A stretch of DNA of 64,000 nt, from positions 29,642,474-29,706,473 of the forward strand of contig OY288242.1 in assembly GCA_958450325.1 (NCBI GenBank), given 5' to 3'. The notes beneath the pieces were generated by a model. The model was not told where the DNA came from, made no database searches, and saw only the letters and a program-made list of their open reading frames with translations. The DNA is from Agrostemma githago (taxonomy: Eukaryota; Streptophyta; Magnoliopsida; Caryophyllales; Caryophyllaceae). A program made the translations under genes and the position numbers. Positions 22,745-34,731 of this stretch are shown here, in pieces. Each line of letters begins with the position of its first letter. Positions within the stretch are counted from its first letter, which is position 1.

Positions 22745-23890
22745 ATGGAGGATTTGAAAAATGCCCTAACCAAGATCGAGACTCAACTGACCTCTACCCT
22801 CGCTAACCAAGCAACTTTGGACACCCGTCTGAGCACTGTGGAGAAGACGGTCCCAGTTGAAGGAGGCGATTCCGTTGGGCCCATAGCCGAATTGGTCGGT
22901 GTCGTTCGCAGGCTCGAGGAGCAAGTCCACTTGTCAACAAGCAACTCGATCCACTCCAAAAATGCTCGCATTTATTCACCTTTGAATGACGAGCTACCGG
23001 CCAACCTCAACTTGACGGGAATTCCTATGTTTGAGGGTACTGAAGACCCGGTCCATCATATCCGGGCCTTCAAAGACTTCATGGAAGTCAAAGGGGTAAA
23101 GTCCACCATGTTCAAGCACTTATTCCCTTCCTCCTTGGAGAAGCATCCCAGGGCCTGGTTCTACAGGCTCGACCCCAAGAAATACAAGACTTGGGATGAC
23201 GTGGCGACCGAATTTGCTCGGAACTACGCCGATAACACTGAAATCCAGACTACAATGCGTACTCTGGAGGTAATGGCCCAGGAGCCCAAAGAAGGGTTCA
23301 CAAAATATCTGCAAAGGTGGAGGGCTGAGAGTGTGAAGCTGGTTGACAAGCCCGGTGAGAAGGCCCTAGTGGAAGCCTTCGTCAAAAATCTACTCCCATC
23401 CTACCGGGTCCATCTCCGGTATGCCATTATCCCAAACTTTGCTGTCCTTACTGAAATGGGCACAAGGATCGAAGATGATTTGAGGTTGGAGAGCCTGACT
23501 AAGGCCTCTACCAAAGGGTATCAAGGGGCGAGTTCATCTACAATCAAGCCCACACCCGCAGCTGCAACTCGCAGCATCTTCGACGAGGTAAACCTGCTCG
23601 ACACCTCATCTAAAAAGAATACACCAAATCGGGTATTCACAGATATAGGGACTACCTATACTTATGCCTTACAGAGGCTATCCTCAAAGGGCCTCATCCA
23701 ACCGATAGGCCCAACTGCAGAACCTCCAGTGGAAAAGAGGCCCAAAACTTACAATGCCCAGGCCTATTGTCAGTATCACCGGGGTAACGGGCATGATACT
23801 GAAAAATGTTGGAGGTTAAAACACCTGATCCAGGACCTTATCGAGAGCGGGAAAATTCCGTTGCCCGGAGACAAGCCGAGCAACAAATAA
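22745..23890 (+). CDS. gag: Gag of element B
   Basis: 381 residues. The ATG at 22745 matches the gag start of element A at 5856. Residues 1-80 are a predicted helical/coiled-coil start. Residues 95-230 form the retrotransposon gag domain (DPVHHIRAFKDF, LEKHPRAWFYRLDPKKY, ATEFARNY, EGFTKYLQRWR). Residues 341-354 form a C-x2-H-x4-H-x4-C zinc knuckle (CQYHRGNGHDTEKC), the nucleic-acid-binding part. It forms the virus-like particle in the cytoplasm and packages genomic RNA. It ends at TAA 23888, but the next codons stay open in the same frame, so the stop either separates Gag from Pol by occasional readthrough or is a mutation. Confidence 0.93.
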   Translation: MEDLKNALTKIETQLTSTLANQATLDTRLSTVEKTVPVEGGDSVGPIAELVGVVRRLEEQVHLSTSNSIHSKNARIYSPLNDELPANLNLTGIPMFEGTEDPVHHIRAFKDFMEVKGVKSTMFKHLFPSSLEKHPRAWFYRLDPKKYKTWDDVATEFARNYADNTEIQTTMRTLEVMAQEPKEGFTKYLQRWRAESVKLVDKPGEKALVEAFVKNLLPSYRVHLRYAIIPNFAVLTEMGTRIEDDLRLESLTKASTKGYQGASSSTIKPTPAAATRSIFDEVNLLDTSSKKNTPNRVFTDIGTTYTYALQRLSSKGLIQPIGPTAEPPVEKRPKTYNAQAYCQYHRGNGHDTEKCWRLKHLIQDLIESGKIPLPGDKPSNK

Positions 23891-26536
23891 AACCCATTCA
23901 GCGCTCATGCTATCTTCACCGGTGAGGTAATTGACTGTTCTCACCTCATCTCTCCCTATATCCCACAAGTCAACGGGATATGGTTCGACGACGAGGATGA
24001 TGTGTACTTAACCAAAGGGGAAGCTGTCCCCATCACCCTCGAAGAGGTCCGACAGGCTAAGTCCAAGGCCTTAGCCACCAATCATCTCGCCGCAGCTGGG
24101 CGTTCCATTCCTATATCCGTCACTGAACCCGCCAGGACGAAGCCTACCCTCGAAGAACCAAGCCCAGACACGGCTCTGGTCCAACAAATGAAAAGGGTCT
24201 GAGCCGATCTAACCATATGGCAACTATTGGTTAGCTCACAAGCTCATCGGGAAGCACTGACTAAGGCTCTCGATGAAATCAAGGTTGATTCAGAGGCTAC
24301 CCCCGCTGAAATGGTAGCCACCATCATGCCTTACCTTAAGGGCAAATCCAAAGAAGAAGGCCCACTCATAACCTTCTCTGAAACTGATCTGCCACCATTT
24401 GGGCCCAATCACAATCTGGCCCTATACATCACGGTCATCTGCAAAGGTAAATATCTCCCGATGACCCTTATCGACGATGGATCAGCCGTGAATGTCCTTC
24501 TTCTAAGGACCGCAAAAGCACTCGGCATCACCGATGCCGATTACCTTCCAACGGCGCAGACTATCCAGGCTTTCAACGGAAGCCCAAAACCTGTCGCCGG
24601 GGCCGTGAAATTAAAGATCATAACGGGCCCAATCGAAAAGGAATTGGAATTTCAGGTGATAGATGTCACCTCATCATTCAATCTTTTGCTGGGAAGGCCT
24701 TGGATCCACGCAGTCAAGGCCGTGTCATCTACCCTCCATCGAAAAGTCAAGATGCCCCTCAAAGACGGTATCATCACGCTGGAGGCGACCCCAATTACCG
24801 TAGCAAGCTGCAACGCTACGGGCCGGGCCGACCCGCGAGGATTTGATTTCGTGGGCATGATCGAAGAAGAATATCTCTTTAGGCCCTACTTCACAACTAG
24901 CATCGATACGATGCTACAAAATCTGGGTTACCTACCCGGGATAACCTCGAGGCCATATCTTCCAGCTGGGAAGATTATCGAGGTCCTAAATGATGGCGAG
25001 TCACATTTTGGATTGGGGTATGCTATAACTCCGGAAAATGTGGTTCGGGCCGGTATTCACAAGGCCATCGACATTATCAAGGGTACTTACATAAGCCCTT
25101 ATAGCCTGAAGCTAACGGATTACTTCGTCACTCCAGTCTTCGGAGCCGTCCAAGTGGGCTTCTACCAACCCACCATCACATATCCCGAGACCAAAAAGGC
25201 TCGGGAATGCAATTTCATCCCTGATGATATATTCACCATCGTCCAGGCCGAATCAAAGGAGGGCGAAAACAACTCCGAGCCCGTGCTGGGGCTCTTATTC
25301 GGAGAAGACAAAGCCGTCCCCGCTCCAAAGAACGACTTGGTCAACCTGATCCTTCGCAGCGATCGGTTCGACCCAACCAAGCTAATCACCGAGGTCGGCG
25401 CCAACACCGAAACGAGGGCTTGGAGGAAGACCATAAAGTGGACCGACGGTCAAGGACGGGTCTACAAGCTGACCACTGGAGAGGGAGATATGCCGGATAC
25501 CGAGTCTGAGTCAGAGTCAGAGTCGGAGTCTGAGTCCGAGTCTAGAGGGTCTGGTGCTAAAGTCGAGTCTGTAACCCCTCTTCCCTTATCCACTGAGGTC
25601 TCGAGGCCTGTCCCAAGACCTCTCCCTATACCGCCACTGACCAATGATCAGATGGCAGCTCTATTCGAGCTATTTTCAAAATTTACCATCAATAATAATA
25701 ACGAACACCGTTCTGCTTACGACTTGTCTTATTTCCAAAATCTTCTCAATTTCAAAAATTTTATATGCAATGACATTGAGAAACCCGACGAACAGGTACC
25801 GCTACCTCAACATCTGGTCGAGCAGCTCAAGCAAAGGGAATCCCGAGACCCGGTAATCGAAGAAACCGAGTCCATCAACGTGGGAACCACTTTAGAGCCC
25901 CAGATGATTAAGTTGGGTCTATCTTTAGATTCAGAGGAGAGAAAACAATTCACCGACCTCCTCCAGGAATTTAAAGATGTCTTTGCATGGTCCTACAAGG
26001 ACATGCCGGGTATAGACCGGGAGAAAGCCGAACACCGAATACCCATCAAAGATGGGTGCAGGCCGGTAAAGCAAAAACTCAGAAGAATGAAGCCCGAGTG
26101 GTCTCTTAAAGTCAAGGAAGAGGTCGATAAACAATTTAAAGCAGGCTTTATACAAGTGTCTGAATATCCAGACTGGGTTGCAAACATCGTGCCGGTACCC
26201 AAGAAGGACGGCAAGGTGCGGGTTTGCGTGGACTTCCGGGATCTTAACAAGGCAAGCCCAAAAGACGATTTTCCGTTACCACACATCGACATACTGGTGG
26301 ATAACACGGCCGATCATGCCCTTCTATCGTTCATGGACGGGTATACCGGGTACAATCAGATTAAAATGGCAGAAGAGGACATGGGTAAGACCACCTTCAT
26401 TACACCTTGGGGTACTTACTGTTACACCGTCATGCCATTTGGGCTTATCAACGCCGGGGCCACTTATCAACGGACTGCCACTACTTTGCTCCACGACATG
26501 ATGCATAAGGAAGTGGAGGTCTATGTGACGACATGA
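23891..26536 (+). pseudogene. pol: Element B pol, part 1: protease and RT N-terminal half
   Basis: It is in the same frame as gag. The linker contains a second in-frame stop, TGA at 24200, probably a changed Trp codon. The frame from 24227 contains the aspartic protease with LIDDGSAVN around residue 83 counted from 24227, a Tat-specific linker, a (Ser-Glu) repeat near residue 426, and RT from about residue 610, with VRVCVDFRDLNKASPKDDFPLP at 663 and SFMDGYTGYNQI as the catalytic Asp motif A. It ends at 26536 because one base is missing in the following RT motif. Not translatable to full-length Pol as it stands. Confidence 0.93.
25502..25545 (+). repeat. Ser-Glu codon repeat in pol
   Basis: GAGTCX hexamers repeated about seven times encode alternating Ser and Glu between protease and RT. 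Similar GAGTC-rich remnants survive in element A near 7425-7490. Confidence 0.85.
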
Positions 26537-29127
26537 TCGTCAAATCTAAGGACCGAAGCGGGCACATTTCAGCCCTAAGAAAGTTCTTCACCCGGCTACG
26601 TAAATACAACATGAGACTGAACCCGCAAAAATGCAGTTTTGGGGTAACGTCGGGCAAATTACTGGGCCATATCGTTAGCCAACGCGGCATCGAGGTCGAC
26701 CCAGCTAAAATCAAAGCCATCACCGAGATGCAACCACCCAAGACCGAAAAGGAAATAAGGGGGTTTCTCGGAAAAGTCCAATACATTAGCCGGTTCATTT
26801 CGAAACTAACCATGGTATGCGAACCCATCTTCAAAAAGCTAAAAATCGGAGAACGGGTGCTATGGGACGGCAAATGTCAAGCGGCTTTCGACAAAATCAA
26901 GGAGATGCTGTCTGCTCTGCCGGTACTAATGCCACCTCAACACGGTCTGCCTTTGTCATTATACCTAACGACGACGGAGACGGCCATGGGGGCTATGCTG
27001 GCCCAGACAGTCGATTCAGAAGAACGGGCTATTTACTACATCAGTAAAAAGTTCCTCGAATATGAGTGCAAATATACAATGCTCGAAAAGACGTGCCTAG
27101 CATTGGTTTGGGCCACTAAAAAGCTCCGACATTACATGCTCAGTCACGAGGTACATGTGTTATCCAAAATGGATCCTATCAGGTACTTATTTGAGAAGCC
27201 CATCCTCAACGGCAGGATGTCAAGATGGACTTTAATGTTATCGGAGTTCGACCTCAAATTTGTACCATTAAAAGCCATCAAAGGCCGGGTAGTTGCCGAG
27301 TTCCTCGCTGATGGCCCAATATCCGAAGAAGGCCACACCGATACATGGGCCTTTCCTGATGAAGACATATTCCATACCGATACGGAAGTGTGGGATTTAT
27401 ATTTCGATGGGGCATCCAACTTCCGAGGATTTGGGGTCGGAATCCTGTTAATTTCACCCCGAGGGGAACACACTCCCTTGTCCATCAAGTTGGACTTCGA
27501 CGTGACCAACAACGCAGCCGAATACGAAGCATGCATTCACGGGTTGCAAGCCGCCGCTGATTTAGGGGTAACAAACCTCCGGGTCCACGGTGATTCATCA
27601 TTAGTCATCAATCAAGCACTCCAAAAATGGAAAACTCGGAACGCCAATCTCGTGGCTTACCAAGCACGGGTAAGGGTTCTAGAGAAACAATTTCAAAAGG
27701 TAGAATACATCTATCTGCCCCGGGAAGAGAATCAGTTCGCAGATGCACTTACCAAATTAGCATCTTTACTGAACATCCCGGATCACCTGACCAGCATGCC
27801 AATCTGTGTCGAAAGACGGTCCGAGCCAGCCTACATCCACGCCATTCAGGATATCGAGATAAATGACCCGGAGCCTTGGTATCAAGCTGTCCTAACCTAC
27901 CTGACAACGGGAGAGTACCCCCCGGAAGCTGAAAATCGGGCCAAAAAGGCCCTACGAAGATTAGCAACCCAATTTGTTCGAACTGATGACGGGCAATTGT
28001 ACAAAAAGACGGCACAGGGGGCTCTACTCCTATGCATCGACAAAATACAGGCCGAAAAGGTCATGGCCGAGGTCCATGATGGTGAAAACGGCCCGCATAT
28101 GAACGCCCATATGCTAGCCCGAAAAATCATGAGGCTCGGGTACTATTGGAACACCATGGAAACAGACTGTCAGTTGTACGTCAAACACTGCCATAACTGT
28201 CCGATCTTCGCCAATGTACAGCATATGCCATCTTCCCTATTATATACCATGACATCACCATGGCCATTTTCGACATGGGGTATTGACATAATTGGAAAGG
28301 TGCATCCTTCCGGGACGGGAGGTCATTGCTTCATCTTGGTGGCCATCGACTACTTCACCAAATGGGTCGAAGCCGAGTCATACCGTGTCTTGAACGCCAA
28401 GCACGTGGCCAAATTTATCCAAAATAAAATAATATGCCGGTATGGGATCCCGCACGAGTTCATCAGCGATCACGGGACCCACTTTCAAGCTGAAACTGCC
28501 GCATTGCTGACAAAATACAAAATTCAAAGGCATACATCTTCCCCTTACCGACCTCAAACAAATGGAGCGGTAGAAGCGGCCAATAAAACAATTGTCACCA
28601 TACTTAAAAAGATGGCTGAAAATTACCGGGACTGGCCCGACAAAATACCTTTTGCCCTATGGGAATATCGAACCTCAATCCGCACCGCGACCGGGGCAAC
28701 CCCGTATTACTTGACATACGGAATGGAAGCGGTCCAACCAGTCGAGCTAGAGGTACCGTCCCTTAGGATCCTACTTGAAAGCCAAGTACCTGAGGCAGAT
28801 TGGGTCCAAGCCCGATACGATTCGCTAGTCCTTTTAGACGAACGGCGATCCCGGGCTCTCAACAACATTCAAATATATCAAAAAAGGATCCAACGGGCTT
28901 TCAACAAACGGGTTAGGCCCAGGAACATCAAGGAAGGGGATTTGGTCCTAAAATCGGTTCGTGCCTTACTGCCGGTTGACCCAAGGGGTAAATTCAAACC
29001 CAACTGGGCTGGGCCATACTTAGTCAAGAAGGTCCTGTCAGGAGGAGCGGTGATGCTGACAGACTTGGACGGTAACGAATTCGTCAACCCAACCAACTTG
29101 GACCAGCTGAAGCGCTACTACCCATAA
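26533..29127 (+). pseudogene. pol: Element B pol, part 2: RT C-terminal half, RNase H, second RNase H, integrase
   Basis: This continues the RT after a one-base deletion in its YVDD-type motif, in a different frame. Residues 1-130 are the rest of RT. At 135-245 is the Ty3-type RNase H (YYISKKFLEYECKYTMLEKT). At 285-420 is a second, archaeal-like RNase H (LYFDGASN, NNAAEYEA, HGDSSLVI, NQFADALTKLA) with its acidic residues, typical of Tat. At 514-560 is the integrase HHCC finger. From 581 is the integrase core with D in WGIDIIG, D in ISDHGTHF and E 35 residues later in GAVEAANK. The C-terminal domain ends LKRYYP with no chromodomain. Apart from the frameshift all catalytic residues are present. 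Confidence 0.94.
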
Positions 29128-29528
29128 ACCCCCATCTCAATGTCATTTGCAAAAATTTATAAAAATTTGTCCTTTTATAAATTTTCAAAATTTTAGACAA
29201 GTCAATAAGCTAGAACTAATATATTCTACTGTCGCACATCTTGAATTAATAATCCTGATGTATTTCGAAAATTGCAAAAATAATCAATCAAATCAATTTT
29301 GAACTACGTTAGGTTTGATTCCGCCATTTGCGGATACGTAGGCTACCCTTCAAAAGGGTACAACCACTGCAATAAACGAAAGACGGGAACGGTGTTCAAT
29401 AATATGTCTTTTATTAATATCTCGATAAACTCGGGATCAAAAAAAAAAAAAAAAAAAAAAAAAAAACGGCATTCACACAAAAAATCACACCACAAAAATA
29501 ATAATATTCAAATAATAAAATAAGGAGA
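29128..29528 (+). other. Spacer between pol and the antisense gene
   Basis: Non-coding, AT-rich, with a pure A tract of about 27 bases at 29440-29466. On the minus strand this is the 3' flank of the antisense gene. Confidence 0.6.
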
Positions 29529-31401
29529 CTAATAACCGGGCATCTTCCCCTTCCCCTTGTCCTTCGGGTCGCGTGGAGCCTGAGGTCTTCGGGGTGGCGA
29601 CGAGCGTTCCCGAATCACAAGTGGAACCTCTTTAGCCCGGGCCCGTTTCTTTGGCGACGGGTCTTCAATCACGGTCTTCGGCCCAAGTCGGGCCCGCACA
29701 TGCTCAGGCAGTCTATTCCGTGGGCCAAGTCGGTCCTGCACGGGTAGTCTTGGGCCCAGTCTCCTTTCCAAGTCCATCTGGGGGCTCACTCTCCCCCAAG
29801 CACCTTTAGCACTAGACCCTTCAGCTTGAGTCTTAGTCTTCTTCTTGTGACCAGACATTAGACGAACTAGGGTGGCTGGAGTGTCTCCTTCATCAAAGAA
29901 CCCCCTGTTGTCTTTGGCCTGCTCCCTTCTCAGCAGGTCGAAGGCTTCATCGACTTTCAAAGCGGCTCGGGCTTTAGCATCTCCTGCTTTGGTCCACTTC
30001 GTATAAGAATCTGAAACCCAGATTGAATGGCGAGATTTGACAACGGGCCAAGTATGCCGTGTATACCACCTTTGCATCCAGGTATCACACATTACATCAG
30101 TCAGTTGGGTAGGGTCACTCACAACTGCTTCAACTTCAGGGATTCGTTGGGTCCATCCATACTGCCTTAGTATGCGATCTGGATAGAGATGAACCGTCTG
30201 CCTGAAAGAAAGAATCACCTGATAACGGGCTCTGTCCCTTGGGTCCAAGCCACTCCAAAGGTAGATGGGCCACCATGGAACTACCCATCGAATTAACGGG
30301 CCGCCATGAAAAGACAAAACCTCGTCCCAGTACTTCTGCGTAATCTGACGAGAAAAGTCAATGGCCCGCCTCCTCGTCATCACCTGGTTATGACGGTAGT
30401 TGCCCGCATCAAGTGGAGGATCTATCAATGATAGTCTCTCATACAGCCAAATCTGCAAAAAGAAACAAAAGCATGAGATTCCAGGGCAAAATAGGCGTTC
30501 GCCTAAAGGCCACTCGATCGAGTGCTTGGGACACTCGATCGAGTGGTACCCCTGAACGCAAACAGGAGACTCTTTACGAGGGCACTCGATCGAGTGCCTG
30601 GGTGACTCGATCGAGTGGTACCTCCGAAGACAGATCAGGAGAGTTCCATCGAGGGTACTCGACCGAGTGCCTGGGTGACTCGATCGAGTACCCCCTGCAG
30701 TAAAAAGAATTTTCGCAAAAAAAAATCAAAGAAATTGAATTAAGAAGTGAAGTGACATACTTGCAACAAACGGGTGCTCCCGGTAAGACGAATGGATGAG
30801 TCCCTTTTGCGATCGTCCAATCCTTGGATAATCTCGCCCGTGATCAACCAAGCCGGGCTGTGCTCAGTCTCCATCAATTCCACTACGGTCAGAAGACGGG
30901 TGCTTCCCATGCAAGATAACAGGTCCATATGACCCTCGAAAGCATATACATGAAGCATGCAAAAAGAGAAGGCCCTGCGGCTGAAAGCCGATCTAACCCG
31001 AACATCGAATGAATTCATAAATTTCTCAGCCAAGTCGATCAGAGAAATTTTATCACCATCCATCATACGGGATACCTCGTTGTGAGAAAGCCCTAGAAAT
31101 TCTCTGAACTTCCTCCTTGGGTCATAGATCGAATACGGGACGGCGGGACGGAGTATCGGATTCCATCCTCCTATAGCTGCAATCTCCTCAGGTAAAAGGC
31201 AGACTTCGCCCCGAGGGAAGCAAAGACATGATATATGTCATCCCAATAAGCCAAGCAAGCATCCAGAAAATAGCGGTCAACCACCATCTGACGGAACGGG
31301 TACAATTGGGTTATCCCCGTCTGATTCAAAGCCACCCTATCTGCGTCCCTAAAGCGACGGGACCACTCCTGCAACATCACACTCAACCTATCGATCCCCA
31401 T
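29529..31401 (-). pseudogene. Antisense additional gene of element B, plant mobile domain-like, two exons
   Basis: On the minus strand the ATG at 31401 opens exon 1, which runs to a consensus donor at 30760 (GTATGT). After a 308-nt intron ending TTTTTGCAG, exon 2 (30452-29529) ends at a stop. The protein resembles the plant mobile domain / aminotransferase-like family in LPEEIAAIGGW, SPAWLITGEIIQGL and LLQ|IWLYERLSLIDPP across the splice junction. Residues after about 220 of exon 2 are basic and Arg/Pro-rich with KKRARAK and KDKGKGKMPG, nuclear-localisation-like. One frameshift near 31205-31215 breaks exon 1. Extra ORFs in either orientation behind pol are known in Tat elements; their role is unknown. 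Domain assignment is moderate confidence. Confidence 0.8.
30453..30760 (-). other. Intron of the antisense gene, built of palindromes
   Basis: GT..AG intron holding three repeated units of about 70 bp, each with a pair of CACTCGATCGAGTG-type palindromes (30511 to 30690) spaced 22 bp apart. The motif is the same as in the element B LTRs. Confidence 0.75.
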
Positions 31402-31513
31402 GGCTAAAACTTCTTAAAGAAGATGAAGAGACTTTCTCAAGAGAACTAGAGAGACTTTCTCTTAAGAAGGATTTGTTTTGTGACTTGTGAAGAAAATCAA
31501 GGGCAAGAAGGGG

Positions 31514-31522
31514 CTATATATA
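31514..31522 (-). promoter_or_regulatory. Probable TATA box of the antisense gene
   Basis: On the minus strand TATATATAG precedes CCCCTTCTTGCC and lies about 115 nt upstream of the ATG at 31401, a normal plant spacing for TATA, start and short leader. It suggests the antisense gene is transcribed independently of the LTR. Confidence 0.55.
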
Positions 31523-31719
31523 ACATTAGCCTTGCAAACCGTTTAGGAAAATTTCCTAATCTCAAATAGGAATCGAACCACAATCCTAGTCTCAATACTA
31601 GCATGGAAATCTCCATCCCGAACTTTCCTAATCTTTGTTAGGGGTCAAAATATCAAAATTCGAAAATCTCAAGATTTCAATTTTCAAAATTTTCCAAATT
31701 TCAAAAATTCAAATGTTGC

Positions 31720-32085
31720 AAAAAATCAGTTCTCCCCAGCGCGAGTCATTTTACTACCTACGTGTTGCATGCATTTTATGTGACTCATACAGGCACGACT
31801 CAAATAGGGAAGTGCAACCCACGATAATTCCCCAGCGGAAGCCAACGACGGCATTTCAAGGGATGAGTCTACATACAGGCGCACCCAGGACTTACGAGAC
31901 AAGTTCAATTCCCCACGGAGTTATCGGCTCAGGTATGACTTCTAGCTTGCGGCTGGCAAGCCCTTCACGCAAGTCTAATGGACTATAAACGACCCGGCCG
32001 GAAGTCCGCCAGGTTTCAATCCTCGATTGGCCTGGTGGATACTCTGACTTTCGCCCTGTCCAAGCCCCAGTCAGAGTGGGGGCTC
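31720..32085 (+). promoter_or_regulatory. Conserved 3' non-coding block and PPT, element B
   Basis: Counterpart of 9461-9837 in element A. It ends with the purine tract AGTGGGGGCTC (32075-32085) directly before the 3' LTR. Confidence 0.78.
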
Positions 32086-34726
32086 TGTAGACACCCGCAT
32101 TTTGACTGCCAGGTGTCTATGGTAGTTTCCTAAAAAAACACCCGATGATGATCGGACGCTAACATGCTTCTGTGCGCTCGGATACGGGCTCAAATCCATT
32201 AATCGCTGGCTAGCACACTTACAGAGTAAAAATCTCACAAAATCAACCTCGAATCCAGGCCCAGCGGACCGTTCCGAGCCAAACAAGACTAATTTGGGCC
32301 AAAACCGACACCGGAATTAAAACCGACTTTTTTGCGATTGGGTCAACCCTGGTCAAGGTCGTTTCCGAGACATACCAAACAACCCCTCAAATATCAAAAG
32401 CCCAATTCAAACTCAAACTCATCAAATATCCGTGGTCACGGTCCAAAGCGAATGACCCGCGCGACCCAGCTGGGTCACTCGATCGAGTGCCTCACCCACT
32501 CGATCGAGTGGGCCCTTATTCAAGCCCGACGGCTGGCGTAACGGGCCACTCGACCGAGTTAGCCACCTACTCGGTCGAGTAACCCTAAACCGAAGCCCTA
32601 GCTTTTCCTATATAAGCAACCCTCATGCACCCCTCTTCAACACCTTTTTCACAACTTTCAAAACCCTAGAGCAACCTCATACACATACTACGTCTTGTAC
32701 AAACCCTAAGCAACACCCTAAGCAAACCCTAAACTAGCTTTAGGATTCATCACACCCCAAGCCACCATAACTTAACCTCCATAAACCTCGAAGACTCTTG
32801 TGTTATAGCCACGGTTACGAGTCCGCGCCGAGACAAGAACATGTAGGTTGAGGGTGTCAAAACCCAGCTTCTTTTCCTTTTCTTCCTCCTTCTCGCGTCA
32901 TGTCGTTTTCTTACGGGTCGCGTTTGCTTTATTTTATTTTTATCGTTATTATCGCATCATTAATATCGATAGTATAATACTAGTATCAAAACATTAAAAT
33001 ACCTATCAATTTGTGTCGAGTATGAGTGATATCGGAATAAGGAAACACGAATATACAAGTGTACTGCACACAGCGTTGACGGTCGCTTGTTCCGATATCC
33101 CGATTACTTGATTATTGAGATAGGTTAACTTCAACAATAATTCTCATATCGTTTGTATCGTTGTTGTCATTCGCATATTCACATCGATTTCTCAAAAAGC
33201 AAACATCGTATTTCAATAAGGGTCGAAACCCGTTGACACGGACCCGACATCATAATCCCTAGAGATTTATTCCGATGTCGGAGAAGTCGAGGGAATCAAG
33301 TTTTTTTATTTATTCAATTAAAGCGTCGATTTTGGATTCGATACCAATTCCATAATCGGATATCGAATCTAGTAATCAAGTCATACGAATTAATTAATGT
33401 GATTTGCTCATATCGCGATGATTAATTCAAAACGGCTAAAAATCAATTTATTTATTTTCTATCTCACTCTAATATTCCATATCGATTCAAATAGACGAAT
33501 ATGGGATACAACGAGTATTCAAATTTAGAATCGAGTATAAATTCAACAATATTCATATTCGGTCCGACGAAATTTGCGATTTATAAAAAACCAAGTCGAG
33601 CGTAAATTGTGCAGTATTTATGTCCGATTCGGTAAAATCATCAAACTCTCAAAAATCAAAAGCAATTTCAAAATCAATGTCAAAATTGCAAACGAATTAC
33701 AATTCGTACAGGGGGCACTCGACCGAGTGCCTAACCCACTCGGTCGAGTGGTACCCCAAAATCGGATCAGAATGTCTGTTACGACACCCACTCGGTCGAG
33801 TCTCACAGTGACTCGGTCGAGTGGCCATGTACTCGACCGAGTTAGTCAATAACTCGGCCGAGTATGGTCCATAACGCGAAACAGAAACCTATTTTCGGGG
33901 TTTACTCGATCGAGTCTATCGACTACTCGATCGAGTGACCTCGTAACGACCAAAACATGAGTCGTACATCCTTCTTTTCAAAACTCGATAGTATTTTACG
34001 ACTTAGGTCAACGCGTGCATAATTAATCACGTGTATACTATCTTTTCAAACCATGCATCATCTTGTACATCATTCAATTCAATTCATTATTTGCACAAAC
34101 CGTTAATATCGATTTACCGTTACTAACCGTTTGTTTGTCTCTTTTGTCAATTTAATTCTTGTTCGTTTATTGTACTAAATGAACCCGCATGCTAAATTCC
34201 ACTTTGACGTAGAATTAATTGCATTAAATTGACTTAGAAACCCTTTTCAAATTCAATTCACATGTTTAGGGAAGATACTCTTTGCATATCATTTTCCCGT
34301 TTAACTAGCGCGCGTATTGTAAGTCATTCGAATTCTTAGTAGAGGCCGCTAATGTGCGGGCGGGGTTGGGTGTCCTTTGTGGGCTTCCCAACACGTACCC
34401 TCACCCCTTACTCAGAACCTCGGTTTCCGGATGCCCGAAACCGTTGGCGCACGAGAGTCATTCAATACACAATATCCGATAACGTCGGTATTGGTATCAA
34501 ATGCAAAGGGACGAGCCCAATAAACTCTGACATCGGAAATGGGCCGTATTTTGTATACGGACCACTATGACATAGAGTGGGCTCGAATGGTTCCGAATAA
34601 CCACAAAATTCGGTGGCGACTCCACATAGACCTAAATTTCAATTCGATCCATTCTCATATGGAGATTCATTCGCCTACCCAAACCCGCGCGTGGCCGCGT
34701 CGGGGTGGACCTATGTCATGTCCACA
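32086..34726 (+). repeat. Element B 3' LTR (2641 bp)
   Basis: Nearly identical to 19029-21668. About twenty differences fall in the first 270 bp and only about ten in the remaining 2.37 kb. The palindrome and TATA arrangement is retained. Confidence 0.96.
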
Positions 34727-34731
34727 AGTAA

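Larger units (their letters stand above)
19029..34726 (+). mobile_element. Full-length Tat-lineage Ty3/gypsy element B with antisense gene
   Basis: The 15,698-bp element lies between exact AGTAA duplications (19024-19028 and 34727-34731). The order is 5' LTR, tRNA-Arg PBS, 1 kb leader, gag, protease, RT, RNase H, a second archaeal-like RNase H, integrase without chromodomain, an antisense spliced gene, a conserved 3' block, PPT and 3' LTR. The duplicated RNase H and tRNA-Arg priming place it in the Tat lineage. The two LTRs differ by only about 30 sites in 2640, so insertion is recent. Two in-frame stops and one frameshift make this copy defective. Confidence 0.96.

Noticed and set aside
26481..27536. 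Minus-strand frames over pol
   Set aside because: Shadows of RT and RNase H coding sequence; no promoter or domain.
30413..30703. Forward open frame over the palindrome-rich intron
   Set aside because: It is on the strand opposite to the spliced antisense gene, and its repeats follow the palindromes.
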